Of a DNA stretch of 64,000 bases, positions 24,572 to 33,366 are shown piece by piece. The stretch covers positions 3,338,501-3,402,500 of the forward strand of contig NZ_CP053590.1 in the NCBI RefSeq assembly GCF_013365535.1. Reading direction: 5' to 3'. A model generated the notes under the pieces. That model did not search any database. It was not told the origin of the DNA and saw nothing but the letters and a program-made list of their open reading frames with translations. A program made the translations under genes and the position numbers. The stretch comes from Aquimarina sp. TRL1 (GTDB lineage: Bacteria; Bacteroidota; Bacteroidia; Flavobacteriales; Flavobacteriaceae). The first letter of the stretch is position 1; each line of letters opens with the position of its first letter.

Positions 24572-27211
24572 TTAACTGTTTTTAAGGGGGGCTGTATGGA
24601 AAAATGTATAATATACTATGCCGATTATTATTAGGAGTATCAATATTACGGCTCCTGCTAGAAGAGGTGTAAAACCAGAAGCTTCAATAGTAACAGGAGT
24701 ACCGTAGAAGACAAAAGCTCCCCAATAATAGGGGGATTTTTGAGCATTGAGAATAACAGGATCCTGAAGATAATCAATTTTAGCGAAGTGTAATGCCTCT
24801 GTATAAACAGGCGATTGATTATACAGTTTATTATAAAACTTCTCCATAAAAAGCGATGCTGTTTTATCATGTACTTTCCATAAAGAAAAGATAATATTTT
24901 CGACACCCGCATATTGAAACCCTCTGGCAATACTGATGGGACCTTCTCCTTTGGAAATTTTTCCAATACCGGTTTCACAAGCACTTAATATGGCTATTTC
25001 TGCCTGTAATGACAAACCATATAATTGATTGACAAGTACATTTTCATCAGAAAAACGGATACTGGCAGGAACTTCTAATGTTCCGGAAGAAGCATGCGTT
25101 GATAAATGAAGAATATCGTGTTCTAAGGAGTTAGCTTTAAAATTTTTATAAGTAGCATGTTGTCGGGTGAGAAATTGTCCGGAAAAATACTGTTTAATAC
25201 TATTGAGTTCTTTCTTGGAATAAGGCAAAGCACTAGCAGTGCCCTCAAAAATAGGAAACACACCTAGAACTGTTTTGTCTTTAGCTTTTTGTATGCGGGT
25301 AGCATGGACATATTTGACCGCTGAAATTTCATGATGAATATGACTCTTTTTTATAAGAAAAGGCATCTCCTGAAATTGAATGCTTTTCGTGTCTGTAGTC
25401 AATAATGCCTCAAAAGGAATAAAATTGAGAAGCCCATCCGTAATAAGAACAATCTTGTTAGTGTTAAGAGGTAGATGAAGCATGGTATAGGTGTCATGTG
25501 CGGTATGTGTATAGGAAGAAATATCATCCGTGATTGTATTAGCGTGATGAAAAAAACGAATAAAGGAGATTGCTTTTTCTTTGATCTGAGTAGCACTGCC
25601 CAGTCGGTGCATGGAAATATGATCTTGTGTAACCTGAAATTGGAATACATCCTCTTCTCCAAAAAAATACGAGATAAGTGTTGTCTCCTGATTCGCCAGA
25701 TGTTCCTGCAAATCAGAAATAGATAAGGGAGTCGAATGAGGAAGGAGCTGCTTATAGGTATTGGTAAGTGTTTGAGTAATGTTTCTGTATGTACTGCTGA
25801 GCTGCTCTAAATGAAGATTCCATTGCTGTATTTGAAAAATATCAGAAGTAGGTCCTTTTAGTTTTTCTTTAATTATTTGTGTACTAAATAGTGCAATTTC
25901 TTCCTGTAATTTTTGCTTTTGAACAACTAGTGTATCGTGTTGATATGTGTTCATGAATTTTTTGGAAAATAAAGAAGCGGTTAGAAAAGGAGATTTACTT
26001 TTATCAGCCATGATAAATGCTTTTTCGAGATATGACTGTTGCGAAGTATTTTGGTATAAATGATATAGTTGTTGCAGGTATTTTTCTACCCGTTTTCGAT
26101 GTTGGTAATGCTGTATCAGTTTGGTTTCCTGTAAGGGATAAAAAAGCGTTAATTTCTCTTGGAGAGCAAATGCAACTTCATAGGTTTCGTTTGCTTTTTC
26201 AATAGCACCCATGCTTTGATATATATGGGCTTGTATGTCTAAAACAGCTAATAAAATGGGATCTGCGTTGTTAATTTTTTTTGAAGGCAATCCATTTTCG
26301 ATAGCTATTCCGGGGAAGAGATGTGTATAACAGTAGGATATATGGGATAGTGCTTTTTTGTATAAAGATTTAGCAACTAACAGTTCTGTATAATGTAGTT
26401 CCCATTGTATTAGTGTTCTTCCTGTAGTATTGCTTTTTTGTGCGAGAAGGTTTCTTGCGTGTTTTAGGTGTTTTTCGGCAGCGTCATAGGCCTTTTGTTC
26501 TATTGCGATAGCAGCAAGAATTGTATATGCTTGTGTTTCTTCCGGGGCGATTGATATGACTGATTGTGCATATCGGGTAGCAAGTTTCCAGTTTCCCTGA
26601 TGTAGGTAGTTGGTTGCCATATTGATTTGCAGATTGATATTTTTCGAATCGAATAAGAGTCCTTTTTTTAATAATTGTATAGCTTTTTCATAGGTCCCGG
26701 AATTATTATAAGCTACAGAGAGATTCGTAATACCTGTGATCACTTTCTCTGTGTTTTTTTCCTTTTCGGATTGATAGATGTAATAGGTAATAATGCGTTC
26801 AGCTTTTTGCAAATCTCCGATTTTAATATACAGGTTTCCCAATGGCTGAAGACAGTATTCGATAATGTCATATTTAGAAACGGCATGAGAACGGTAAGTG
26901 TTCCACGCAATTTCATAATGAGTGATTGCTTTGGCTATATATCCGAATTGCTGATAATAGTATCCCAGGTTATTTTGTATCTCTAACCACATATAATAAT
27001 CTTTTTCTGTAGTGATTAAAGCAGTTATTGGCTGGATGTTTTTGGATACGGTATGCAATCGTTCTATGGAAGGGGTCTGTTTGAGAAAAATAAGCTCTTT
27101 TAGTAATGTATCAGCAGGAGAAGATTGTGAGAAAATAGGAGAGAACATAAAAAAGAAACAACAACTACGTACTACTAAATATGCTGTTTGTTTAGAATTT
27201 CCAAATAGCAT
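24572..27211 (-). CDS. Exported TPR-CHAT protease-like protein with C-terminal membrane anchor
   Basis: With the ATG at 27211 the product has 879 residues; an upstream start at 27277 would add 22 residues and spoil the signal sequence. Order: signal peptide (YLVVRSCCFFFMFSPIFSQ), TPR array about 60-420 (for example LGNLYIKIGDLQKAERI and YNNSGTYEKAIQLLKKGL), a helical linker, then a CHAT domain (caspase-like fold) about 560-835 with His706 in HLSTHASSG and Cys745 in ILSACETGIG, the expected dyad. A hydrophobic helix lies at about 847-868. The start overlaps the PKD/barrel gene by 20 bases. Exported CHAT proteins are much less studied than cytosolic ones; substrate unknown. Confidence 0.85.
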   Translation of the reverse strand: MLFGNSKQTAYLVVRSCCFFFMFSPIFSQSSPADTLLKELIFLKQTPSIERLHTVSKNIQPITALITTEKDYYMWLEIQNNLGYYYQQFGYIAKAITHYEIAWNTYRSHAVSKYDIIEYCLQPLGNLYIKIGDLQKAERIITYYIYQSEKEKNTEKVITGITNLSVAYNNSGTYEKAIQLLKKGLLFDSKNINLQINMATNYLHQGNWKLATRYAQSVISIAPEETQAYTILAAIAIEQKAYDAAEKHLKHARNLLAQKSNTTGRTLIQWELHYTELLVAKSLYKKALSHISYCYTHLFPGIAIENGLPSKKINNADPILLAVLDIQAHIYQSMGAIEKANETYEVAFALQEKLTLFYPLQETKLIQHYQHRKRVEKYLQQLYHLYQNTSQQSYLEKAFIMADKSKSPFLTASLFSKKFMNTYQHDTLVVQKQKLQEEIALFSTQIIKEKLKGPTSDIFQIQQWNLHLEQLSSTYRNITQTLTNTYKQLLPHSTPLSISDLQEHLANQETTLISYFFGEEDVFQFQVTQDHISMHRLGSATQIKEKAISFIRFFHHANTITDDISSYTHTAHDTYTMLHLPLNTNKIVLITDGLLNFIPFEALLTTDTKSIQFQEMPFLIKKSHIHHEISAVKYVHATRIQKAKDKTVLGVFPIFEGTASALPYSKKELNSIKQYFSGQFLTRQHATYKNFKANSLEHDILHLSTHASSGTLEVPASIRFSDENVLVNQLYGLSLQAEIAILSACETGIGKISKGEGPISIARGFQYAGVENIIFSLWKVHDKTASLFMEKFYNKLYNQSPVYTEALHFAKIDYLQDPVILNAQKSPYYWGAFVFYGTPVTIEASGFTPLLAGAVILILLIIIGIVYYTFFHTAPLKNS

Positions 27212-29234
27212 AGCATTGTATTTGAGGATTGTCATAATCAAAATAATGTACATAGCGTACTCCCAGGCTAGGACCAATTCGAACGGTGCCCAGGTTAGCT
27301 CCTATAAAAAAGCCAGTGTGCAGATTTGAAAAAGAATTAGAGATCTCCTGAGAAGTTCTGACATCTAATTCTGGATTTCGGATTTCTCTGAGTTCATTTT
27401 GTATTAGTTCTAATTGATAACCTTCTCCAGCAGCTGTAATCGTACTTTTACGAGAGGCATCCAGTGACAATTGGATTCCTGCTCCTACAGCAAAGAAATT
27501 AGAAAGGTTATATCTGTATGAAGCCGGAACGGCATACATACTAATGGCATTCGTAGTATTTTCTTCCTGAAAACGAACAATTTCTTCAATCCCAATTGCA
27601 TTTGTCGATTGGGTGGCATAATTTCTAAGAGCATCAAAAGAAGCAGAAGAAACCATCAGTTCTGCCTGAAAATATCCTCTGTAGGATTTAAAGGGGGACA
27701 AAGTTACTCCTGCAAAATACTCTTTGTCATTGGTTCGTTCTGGATTAAAAATATATCCGGCTTTGGCTCCAATAGAAATTCCAGGGATAAAACGAGTGGT
27801 TGCATAATTGGTAATAATTGGATCATTTTTATCAAAGAAAATAGCGGTTTTGCTTTTTGTCTTTTTCTTGTGAAAATCTTTTTTGAACCGCATGGAATAT
27901 TTAACAAAACCTTTGGTAGAATCAATTTCATATACATTTTTTTGCTGGCTTCCCGGTAGGTATATTTTTTTAAAAGTAAAGGTGATTTTATCTGGCTGAA
28001 TCAGAGTGTCCAGACAACTATAATTGACCTCTTTCTCTTTTGGACAAATAGGGCACTCGGGATACATTCCTTTAATTTGTAAAGTTGATTTGTCGAACAT
28101 ATCAGGAGTATCTACCTCTAGTCGAATCGTGTTCGCCGGGCCCTCTCCATTATTCTGAAAACGTACCTTGAACTGTAATCTTTTAAACCGGGCAAAACGA
28201 TAATTCATCAGCCATCCATTAGAAGACATTTTGTTAGGGTCATGAGAGGTCACGATTTCCATTTCAGTTTCTTTTACCGTATGATCATCATAATTGATAT
28301 CCGGAACATAAATACTTCGCAAAGTAACCACAGCGCTCGTATCTTTGATCATTTCCGGAGTTGTTTTTAATGTTCTGAAAAAAGAACGTTCTTCTCCGGG
28401 TTTTAAATCATAAAATTCAATTACCTGATAATCTCTGTATTGTTTTTTTGACTCCTCCAGAGTAAGTGGTAGATTTTTTCTTTTGGTAGAGTCTTGTACA
28501 ATACGGTTAGAAATAAAGGAAGAAGTTAGTGTTGTCGCCAGAAAGGTATTGCTGTCATTTTCAGGAAGCTGAGAAGCAATAACATCCGTTGCACGTATTT
28601 TTTCTCCATAATGGGTTCTCGTATCCTGAAGTATAAAGTTGTTATTCTTGAAACGAACATCATTATAGAATAAGTATAACTTACCGGAAGAAGTGTAGTC
28701 TAACCGGTTTTTGTAAGAAGTAATAATAACTAGTTCCTGGTCTGGTAATGGCTCTCTATTTCTTTTAATCATTAAGTCTTCTTGTTCATTAAATGGAGAG
28801 TCTATGATAGTAGCCTGATCATATGATTTCATAATGTCAATGATTTTGGGAATACTGGTCGGAGGTTTCCCATTATCATAATTATTAGTAGCCCATAATC
28901 GTGCTGTATGAGCACCTTTTTTGTTGTATTGATGAGTAGGGTTTTTGGAAAAACTGTAATGTCCATCTCCAAATTCCCAGAAATAAGTATAAAATGCTTT
29001 TGGGGCTCCTGCCATTTGATTTAATGGAGGCATTTCTCCCATGAAAGAAACATTGTTTCCTTGTATGTCGTATGAAATAGGAGCTACCCGAAGTGAATCA
29101 GAAAGAGGGGATTGAGTATACCCTAAAAGAGAAAAAAATGAAAAGAAAACAAATAGCAATAAATGAATATCCCGGAGGTTTTTATCCTTGTTTTTTGAAG
29201 ATTTAATTTTAGCAAATAACCATTTCATTGTCAA
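27192..29234 (-). CDS. Exported PKD-domain protein with C-terminal barrel-like domain
   Basis: A 680-residue protein. A signal sequence (LLLFVFFSFFSLLGYTQ) is followed by a PKD domain (about 82-130: FWEFGDGHYSFSKNPTHQYNKKG), a middle part with a conserved-repeat-type domain (NGEGPANTIRLEVDTPDMFD, about 365-470; a cluster with CPICPKEKEVNYSC), and a C-terminal ~200 residues with glycine/aromatic strands (GISIGAKAGYIF, GVTLSPFKSYRGYFQAEL, FFIGANLGTVRIGPSLGVRYVHYF) like an outer-membrane barrel, ending WKF. It is translationally coupled to the CHAT gene. Probably the surface or outer-membrane partner of that protein. M3 is an alternative start. Confidence 0.75.
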   Translation of the reverse strand: MTMKWLFAKIKSSKNKDKNLRDIHLLLFVFFSFFSLLGYTQSPLSDSLRVAPISYDIQGNNVSFMGEMPPLNQMAGAPKAFYTYFWEFGDGHYSFSKNPTHQYNKKGAHTARLWATNNYDNGKPPTSIPKIIDIMKSYDQATIIDSPFNEQEDLMIKRNREPLPDQELVIITSYKNRLDYTSSGKLYLFYNDVRFKNNNFILQDTRTHYGEKIRATDVIASQLPENDSNTFLATTLTSSFISNRIVQDSTKRKNLPLTLEESKKQYRDYQVIEFYDLKPGEERSFFRTLKTTPEMIKDTSAVVTLRSIYVPDINYDDHTVKETEMEIVTSHDPNKMSSNGWLMNYRFARFKRLQFKVRFQNNGEGPANTIRLEVDTPDMFDKSTLQIKGMYPECPICPKEKEVNYSCLDTLIQPDKITFTFKKIYLPGSQQKNVYEIDSTKGFVKYSMRFKKDFHKKKTKSKTAIFFDKNDPIITNYATTRFIPGISIGAKAGYIFNPERTNDKEYFAGVTLSPFKSYRGYFQAELMVSSASFDALRNYATQSTNAIGIEEIVRFQEENTTNAISMYAVPASYRYNLSNFFAVGAGIQLSLDASRKSTITAAGEGYQLELIQNELREIRNPELDVRTSQEISNSFSNLHTGFFIGANLGTVRIGPSLGVRYVHYFDYDNPQIQCYAIWKF

Positions 29235-29281
29235 TAAAGATAATTAAAAAAATATTGTTTAACAGAGAGGTGATATAGAGA

Positions 29282-29320
29282 AAACACAGTACAAAAAAGA
29301 AGTTTTCTGATACTGTGTTT
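29282..29320 (-). terminator. Hairpin between the lipoprotein and PKD genes
   Basis: AAACACAGTA (29282-29291) pairs perfectly with TACTGTGTTT (29311-29320) around a 19-base loop that carries a T-run on the minus strand. It may end or attenuate the lipoprotein transcript before the PKD-CHAT pair. Confidence 0.5.
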
Positions 29321-29368
29321 CCTAATTTACAACAGAATAAAGTAGGTTTGTCGTGGTAATGCTAATAA

Positions 29369-30415
29369 TTATGGCAGCTCATTAATTACGGCTGTTAAAT
29401 CCTCTTCTGTTCCTGTAGTCAGTGTTCCAATCGTCTCTATATGATTTTCTCCTATGGTTGCTGGCTGAACAGCATATACATATGCGTCTTCCTGCTTGGA
29501 AACAAAAATAAAATGTACTTCCATTCCAATAGGAATATGACCGTAATGTTCAGTGAACAAAGATGTTTCTTCATTATAGATATCTAATAAAGCTAATGCG
29601 GTAGGTTCATTATCAATTGTAATGTATACATTACAATTTGTATTATCATACCCTTCTGGGACAGCCACTGATACAGAAGTTTTAGGTCTGGGGTCAATAA
29701 TCCATCGATCGAGGTTTGTCCATCCAAAATTATCCAGAAAACCAATATATCTGTTTACCCATGTTCCATCTTCTGCTCCATCTCCCTGTCCGGGTTCTAG
29801 CCCTTTCTCTGTATTCTCTTCCCATACGATATCACATTGAATTCCGTCACAGTCATTATCTTGTCCATCAAATATTCTCATTTCCGGATCAAATTCTTCT
29901 GTAGGAACATTTATCTGGAATGCTCCGGAAAGGAGTAACGATTCTTCCCCCTGATAAGCGTCTATATAAAACTCTCCAGCAGAAATCAATGTTTCAATAT
30001 CGCCGTTTTCGCGTTTTCCGTTGGTTGGCATTTTGGTTAATACCATACTGGATCGGTCATATATTTCGATCAGACGGATCGTTACTTCTCCAGTAACAGG
30101 ATCCCCATGTTGATCTGTTATAATATCAGGAGGGAAATATAAAACAGTTCCTTGTTCTCCAGTGATGCTTCCCCCGGTTTCTACAGTGAGAGAAAATTCT
30201 TGTATGGCTTTATTTCTATTTTCTGCAATAGCATTTTTTAGAGCAGTTCCATCAAAAGGTTCCTGGATATCAGGTTCTCCGATAATAATGGCAGGTGAAT
30301 TATCATCACTGCTGCATCCTAAGCATAGTTGTATAATTAGTATAAGGATAGCAATATAGCTATGTTTAAAAAAAGATCCTGATTTCATTACATTCATTGT
30401 TTTCATTGTTTTCAT
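29369..30415 (-). CDS. Lipoprotein of unknown function in the CHAT cluster
   Basis: A 348-residue product whose signal segment (YIAILILIIQLCLGC) ends in a lipobox. The body contains a domain with ETGGSITGEQGTVLYFPPDIITDQHG and GEVTIRLIEIYDRSSMVL, a pattern I have seen in Bacteroidota lipoproteins without assigned function, an acidic DGQDNDCDG-type calcium-binding-like stretch, and a beta-rich C-terminus. Four closely spaced ATGs (codons 1, 4, 7 and 10, from a short ATGAAAACA repeat) make the exact start uncertain. It is divergent from the sigma factor gene, sharing a 175-base control region. Confidence 0.75.
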   Translation of the reverse strand: MKTMKTMNVMKSGSFFKHSYIAILILIIQLCLGCSSDDNSPAIIIGEPDIQEPFDGTALKNAIAENRNKAIQEFSLTVETGGSITGEQGTVLYFPPDIITDQHGDPVTGEVTIRLIEIYDRSSMVLTKMPTNGKRENGDIETLISAGEFYIDAYQGEESLLLSGAFQINVPTEEFDPEMRIFDGQDNDCDGIQCDIVWEENTEKGLEPGQGDGAEDGTWVNRYIGFLDNFGWTNLDRWIIDPRPKTSVSVAVPEGYDNTNCNVYITIDNEPTALALLDIYNEETSLFTEHYGHIPIGMEVHFIFVSKQEDAYVYAVQPATIGENHIETIGTLTTGTEEDLTAVINELP

Positions 30416-30590
30416 TTTTTTGAAATCAGTAAGAAATAGTGATCTCTATATTCGAACAGTTTTTATGCAGTTCGAGATAGAAATATTCCTTACTGTATTT
30501 TTATTTCTACACTCTCAGATCAACTCCTTTTATTTTTTGTTACCCTGTTTTCCAAACTTTTTTTACTTTAGATCACTCAGCGTGTTTTAT

Positions 30591-31178
30591 ATGACAAAAA
30601 AGAAACCTCATTCGGATCAACGATATATACATGGATTATTGAATAATGATCATCGTGTAGTAGCAGAGATTTATGAAAAATTTGCTCCCAAAATACGGGG
30701 ATATGTCCGTAAAAATAGTGGAGATGATGAGGCGGCAAATGATTTAATACAGGAAACCTTATTAACCATATATCACCAAGGGAAAGAAAAAGAACTCGTG
30801 TTGACATGCCCGTTTGATGCGTATTTCTTTTTATTGTGTAAGAGACGATGGCTTAATACATTGAAAAAAACAACCTCCAGAGAGGTAACAATGCCGGAGG
30901 ATTTTGTATCTGTAGATGAAGAGAGCATACGATTAGCAGAGGAGACAGCTATGTATATGAATAGAAAGAAGTTGTATGATGAGATGTTCGAAAAATTAGG
31001 AGATAGCTGTAAAGAACTATTAAAACTCAGTTTTGCAATTAAGTCGATGGAAGAAGTAGCAAATAAATTAGGAAAATCTTATGGGTATGTCAGAAAACGA
31101 AAATCAATTTGTATAGGAAGACTAACAAAGATGATTCAGGAATCTCCAATGTATAAAAAGATAAAAGAAGGATTATGA
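30591..31178 (+). CDS. ECF-type RNA polymerase sigma factor
   Basis: Start chosen at the ATG at 30591 (MTKKKPHSDQRY); a longer in-frame extension to 30420 is hydrophobic and unlike any sigma factor. The 195-residue product has region 2 (VVAEIYEKFAPKIRGYVRKNSGDDEAANDLIQETLLTIY, about 20-58), a linker, and region 4 (CKELLKLSFAIKSMEEVANKLGKSYGYVRKRKSICIGRL, about 143-180). It overlaps the next gene by ATGA. TACTTTAG at 30564-30571 is a possible -7 element. It most likely controls the divergent lipoprotein/PKD/CHAT genes together with its membrane partner. Confidence 0.88.
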   Translation: MTKKKPHSDQRYIHGLLNNDHRVVAEIYEKFAPKIRGYVRKNSGDDEAANDLIQETLLTIYHQGKEKELVLTCPFDAYFFLLCKRRWLNTLKKTTSREVTMPEDFVSVDEESIRLAEETAMYMNRKKLYDEMFEKLGDSCKELLKLSFAIKSMEEVANKLGKSYGYVRKRKSICIGRLTKMIQESPMYKKIKEGL

Positions 31179-31918
31179 ATTCGGAAGAGAAATATTTACT
31201 TTTTGAACGCTATTGTGCAAATGAATTATCTTCTGTAGAATTGGAAGATTTTAAACGCTTATTAGAAAGTAATACAGCATTAGAAGAAGAGTTTGCCGTT
31301 TTTAAAGAATTTACCAGACATTTTGAAGCAGTACATCAGGAGAAAAAGGATGTAGAAGCGTTTAAGAAAATGCTGGATAACGCAGGGACTACCTATTTTG
31401 CAAAAGAAAAAGAAAAGAAAAAAGCAAAAGTGATCTCTTTTCCATTCTGGAAATATGGAGTGGCTGCGAGTATTTTGGTCATATTGGGAGTGTTTACTTT
31501 TTTTAATAAAAATCACCCCCCGGAATATAAGGACTTTGTCAGTATTCCCGAATTAACAATTACAGAACGTCAATCAGAAAATAAGCTTATCAAAGCTACA
31601 GAAATGGCTTTTAATTCAAAAGCATATGCGGATGCAGAGAAGCTGCTTGAAGGACTTTTAGAAGAAACCGAAAATACAACCTACCAGTTTTATTATGGAA
31701 TTTCTCTGTTGGAACAAAATAAACATCAAGAGGCAAGTACGGTTTTTTTGTCCTTGTATGAAGGCACTTCTGTTTATAAGTATAAAGCTATATGGTTTGA
31801 AGCATTGAACCAGTTAAAACAGAAAAAATACTCGATTAGTAAATCATATTTAGAAAAAATACCTTCAACTGCGGAGGATTATAAAAAGGCTCGATCTCTG
31901 CTCGAAGCGTTAGAATGA
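31175..31918 (+). CDS. Membrane protein with TPR-like periplasmic domain, probable anti-sigma factor
   Basis: A 247-residue protein. The first ~88 residues are charged and cytoplasmic (YLLFERYCANELSSVELEDFKRLLESN resembles the N-terminal part of anti-sigma proteins), one membrane helix lies at about 91-110 (FWKYGVAASILVILGVFTFF), and the outer part contains TPR-like helices (AFNSKAYADAEKLLEGLLEE, YQFYYGISLLEQNKHQEAS). It starts within the sigma-factor stop codon. No FecR domain is seen. The arrangement fits a transmembrane anti-sigma factor sensing an envelope signal through its TPRs; that role is inference. Confidence 0.75.
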   Translation: MNSEEKYLLFERYCANELSSVELEDFKRLLESNTALEEEFAVFKEFTRHFEAVHQEKKDVEAFKKMLDNAGTTYFAKEKEKKKAKVISFPFWKYGVAASILVILGVFTFFNKNHPPEYKDFVSIPELTITERQSENKLIKATEMAFNSKAYADAEKLLEGLLEETENTTYQFYYGISLLEQNKHQEASTVFLSLYEGTSVYKYKAIWFEALNQLKQKKYSISKSYLEKIPSTAEDYKKARSLLEALE

Positions 31919-31920
31919 GA

Positions 31921-31951
31921 AAAAGCCTCAGGAATTATTTCTGAGGCTTTT
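31921..31951. terminator. Bidirectional terminator between anti-sigma-like and SusD genes
   Basis: AAAAGCCTCAG (31921-31931) pairs perfectly with CTGAGGCTTTT (31941-31951), nine-base loop, A- and T-runs on the two arms. It serves both convergent genes. Confidence 0.85.
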
Positions 31952-31960
31952 ATATAGGTG

Positions 31961-33349
31961 TTAATATCCAGGGTTTTGTGTAATAACTCCTTGTCCTTGT
32001 ATAATTTCATCCAGAGGAATAGGGAGTATGTATTGAGACGAATTTGTAATAGTGGGTTTAATAGTTGTTATGTCAATATCTTTTGCTATTTGGTACCGGA
32101 TCAGATCAAACCAATCTTCTCCGTTTTCATAATAAAGTTCCATTGCTTTTTCCAGGCGAATCATTTCTAAAAATTCAGGAATTGATGTAGGAACTTTGGG
32201 ATCTAAACCAACGCGCTTTCTCACTTTGTTTAATTGAGCTACCGCTATAGGTATATCAGTAATACTTCCTCCGTTTATCAGAGTTTTTCTGGCCTCTGCT
32301 TCTGCATAAATAAGAACAACTTCTGCTAATCTAAGGTGTAATAATGCGGGAGGGAACTCATATGAGAACTTCCATTTGAAACCTGTAATATCAAGAAGCT
32401 GAGGTGTAGTGGAGGTAATAGATTTTCTGATACTATCTTTTTCTATACTATGTATGCTCTCTAAGTATGCAGATCCAGGGGCAATACCTGTAGTAAACCC
32501 GCCTCCTTGACTGTTTGACCTGGAGTAATCAGTGGGTGAAGCAAATAGTACATCAGTAGCAGTATGTGCTTTTTTATAGATATCTATATAGGTTTCTCGC
32601 AAAGAAATATCAATAAACTCACTACTAATGTTTGCAGCTTGTTCATAGGAATTCATGTATAATAAAACTTTTGCTTTAAAGCCTTTTATACCTCTTTTTG
32701 ATATTCTTGAAGCTTCTCTTGTTTCAGGAATATCGGTTTCTAAAGCGATATTGAGTAGCGATAGTATTTCATCGTATGTTTCTTTTACAGAACTTCTGGG
32801 TTTTAAAATAGGATGATTATTACTATCTAGTTTTGTAGGACCTAAGATGATACCATATTCAGCATTTATGTCGTAAAACTGACCATACATTCTTAGCAGG
32901 TAAAAATAGCTAAGTGCTTTTATAAAGGTAGCTTCTCCTATAATATTGTTTTTCTCTGTTTCAGACAGATCATATAAACTTGTTTTAGGAACTCTGTTGA
33001 TGATCTCATCAGCATTAGCAATAGATCGATATAGCCCGGCATAAGTCTCCATAACAGTTCTGCTGTTAGGAGAGACAGCATTATTTAAAAAACTGTCTTC
33101 TCCATAGCTATGCACCGTTTTTTTTCCAGAGATTCCCATGGCAGATAAATACGAAACAATACCAATGTATTTTCGCATGGATGCATAGGATCCAATAACG
33201 GCAGCTTCTATGGTTTTTTTGTCAGTATAGGCTTGCTCTATTGGGATTTGCCCATTTGTTTCTACATCTTCAAGATGCCCATAGGGTTCGCAACTACAAA
33301 TAAATAAAAAGGAAAAGATACAACAGATATATTTATATTGATGATTCAT
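31961..33349 (-). CDS. SusD/RagB-type surface lipoprotein (second pair)
   Basis: A 462-residue SusD homolog with signal peptide and lipobox SFLFICSC. Motifs include IPIEQAYTDKKTIEAAVIGSYASMRKY, NNIIGEATFIKALSYFYLLRMYGQFY and the C-terminal LRLAEVVLIYAEAEARK plus MELYYENGEDWFDLIRYQ. It lies 17 bases downstream of its SusC. Together they form a second outer-membrane uptake system; no degradative enzyme is encoded next to it. Confidence 0.94.
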   Translation of the reverse strand: MNHQYKYICCIFSFLFICSCEPYGHLEDVETNGQIPIEQAYTDKKTIEAAVIGSYASMRKYIGIVSYLSAMGISGKKTVHSYGEDSFLNNAVSPNSRTVMETYAGLYRSIANADEIINRVPKTSLYDLSETEKNNIIGEATFIKALSYFYLLRMYGQFYDINAEYGIILGPTKLDSNNHPILKPRSSVKETYDEILSLLNIALETDIPETREASRISKRGIKGFKAKVLLYMNSYEQAANISSEFIDISLRETYIDIYKKAHTATDVLFASPTDYSRSNSQGGGFTTGIAPGSAYLESIHSIEKDSIRKSITSTTPQLLDITGFKWKFSYEFPPALLHLRLAEVVLIYAEAEARKTLINGGSITDIPIAVAQLNKVRKRVGLDPKVPTSIPEFLEMIRLEKAMELYYENGEDWFDLIRYQIAKDIDITTIKPTITNSSQYILPIPLDEIIQGQGVITQNPGY

Positions 33350-33366
33350 AAGTTTTGTTTTTATAA

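Noticed and set aside
30420..30590. N-terminal extension of the sigma factor frame (57 extra residues)
   Set aside because: The extension is hydrophobic and Phe-rich, unlike sigma factors, and overlaps the divergent promoter region; the start at 30591 fits the family.
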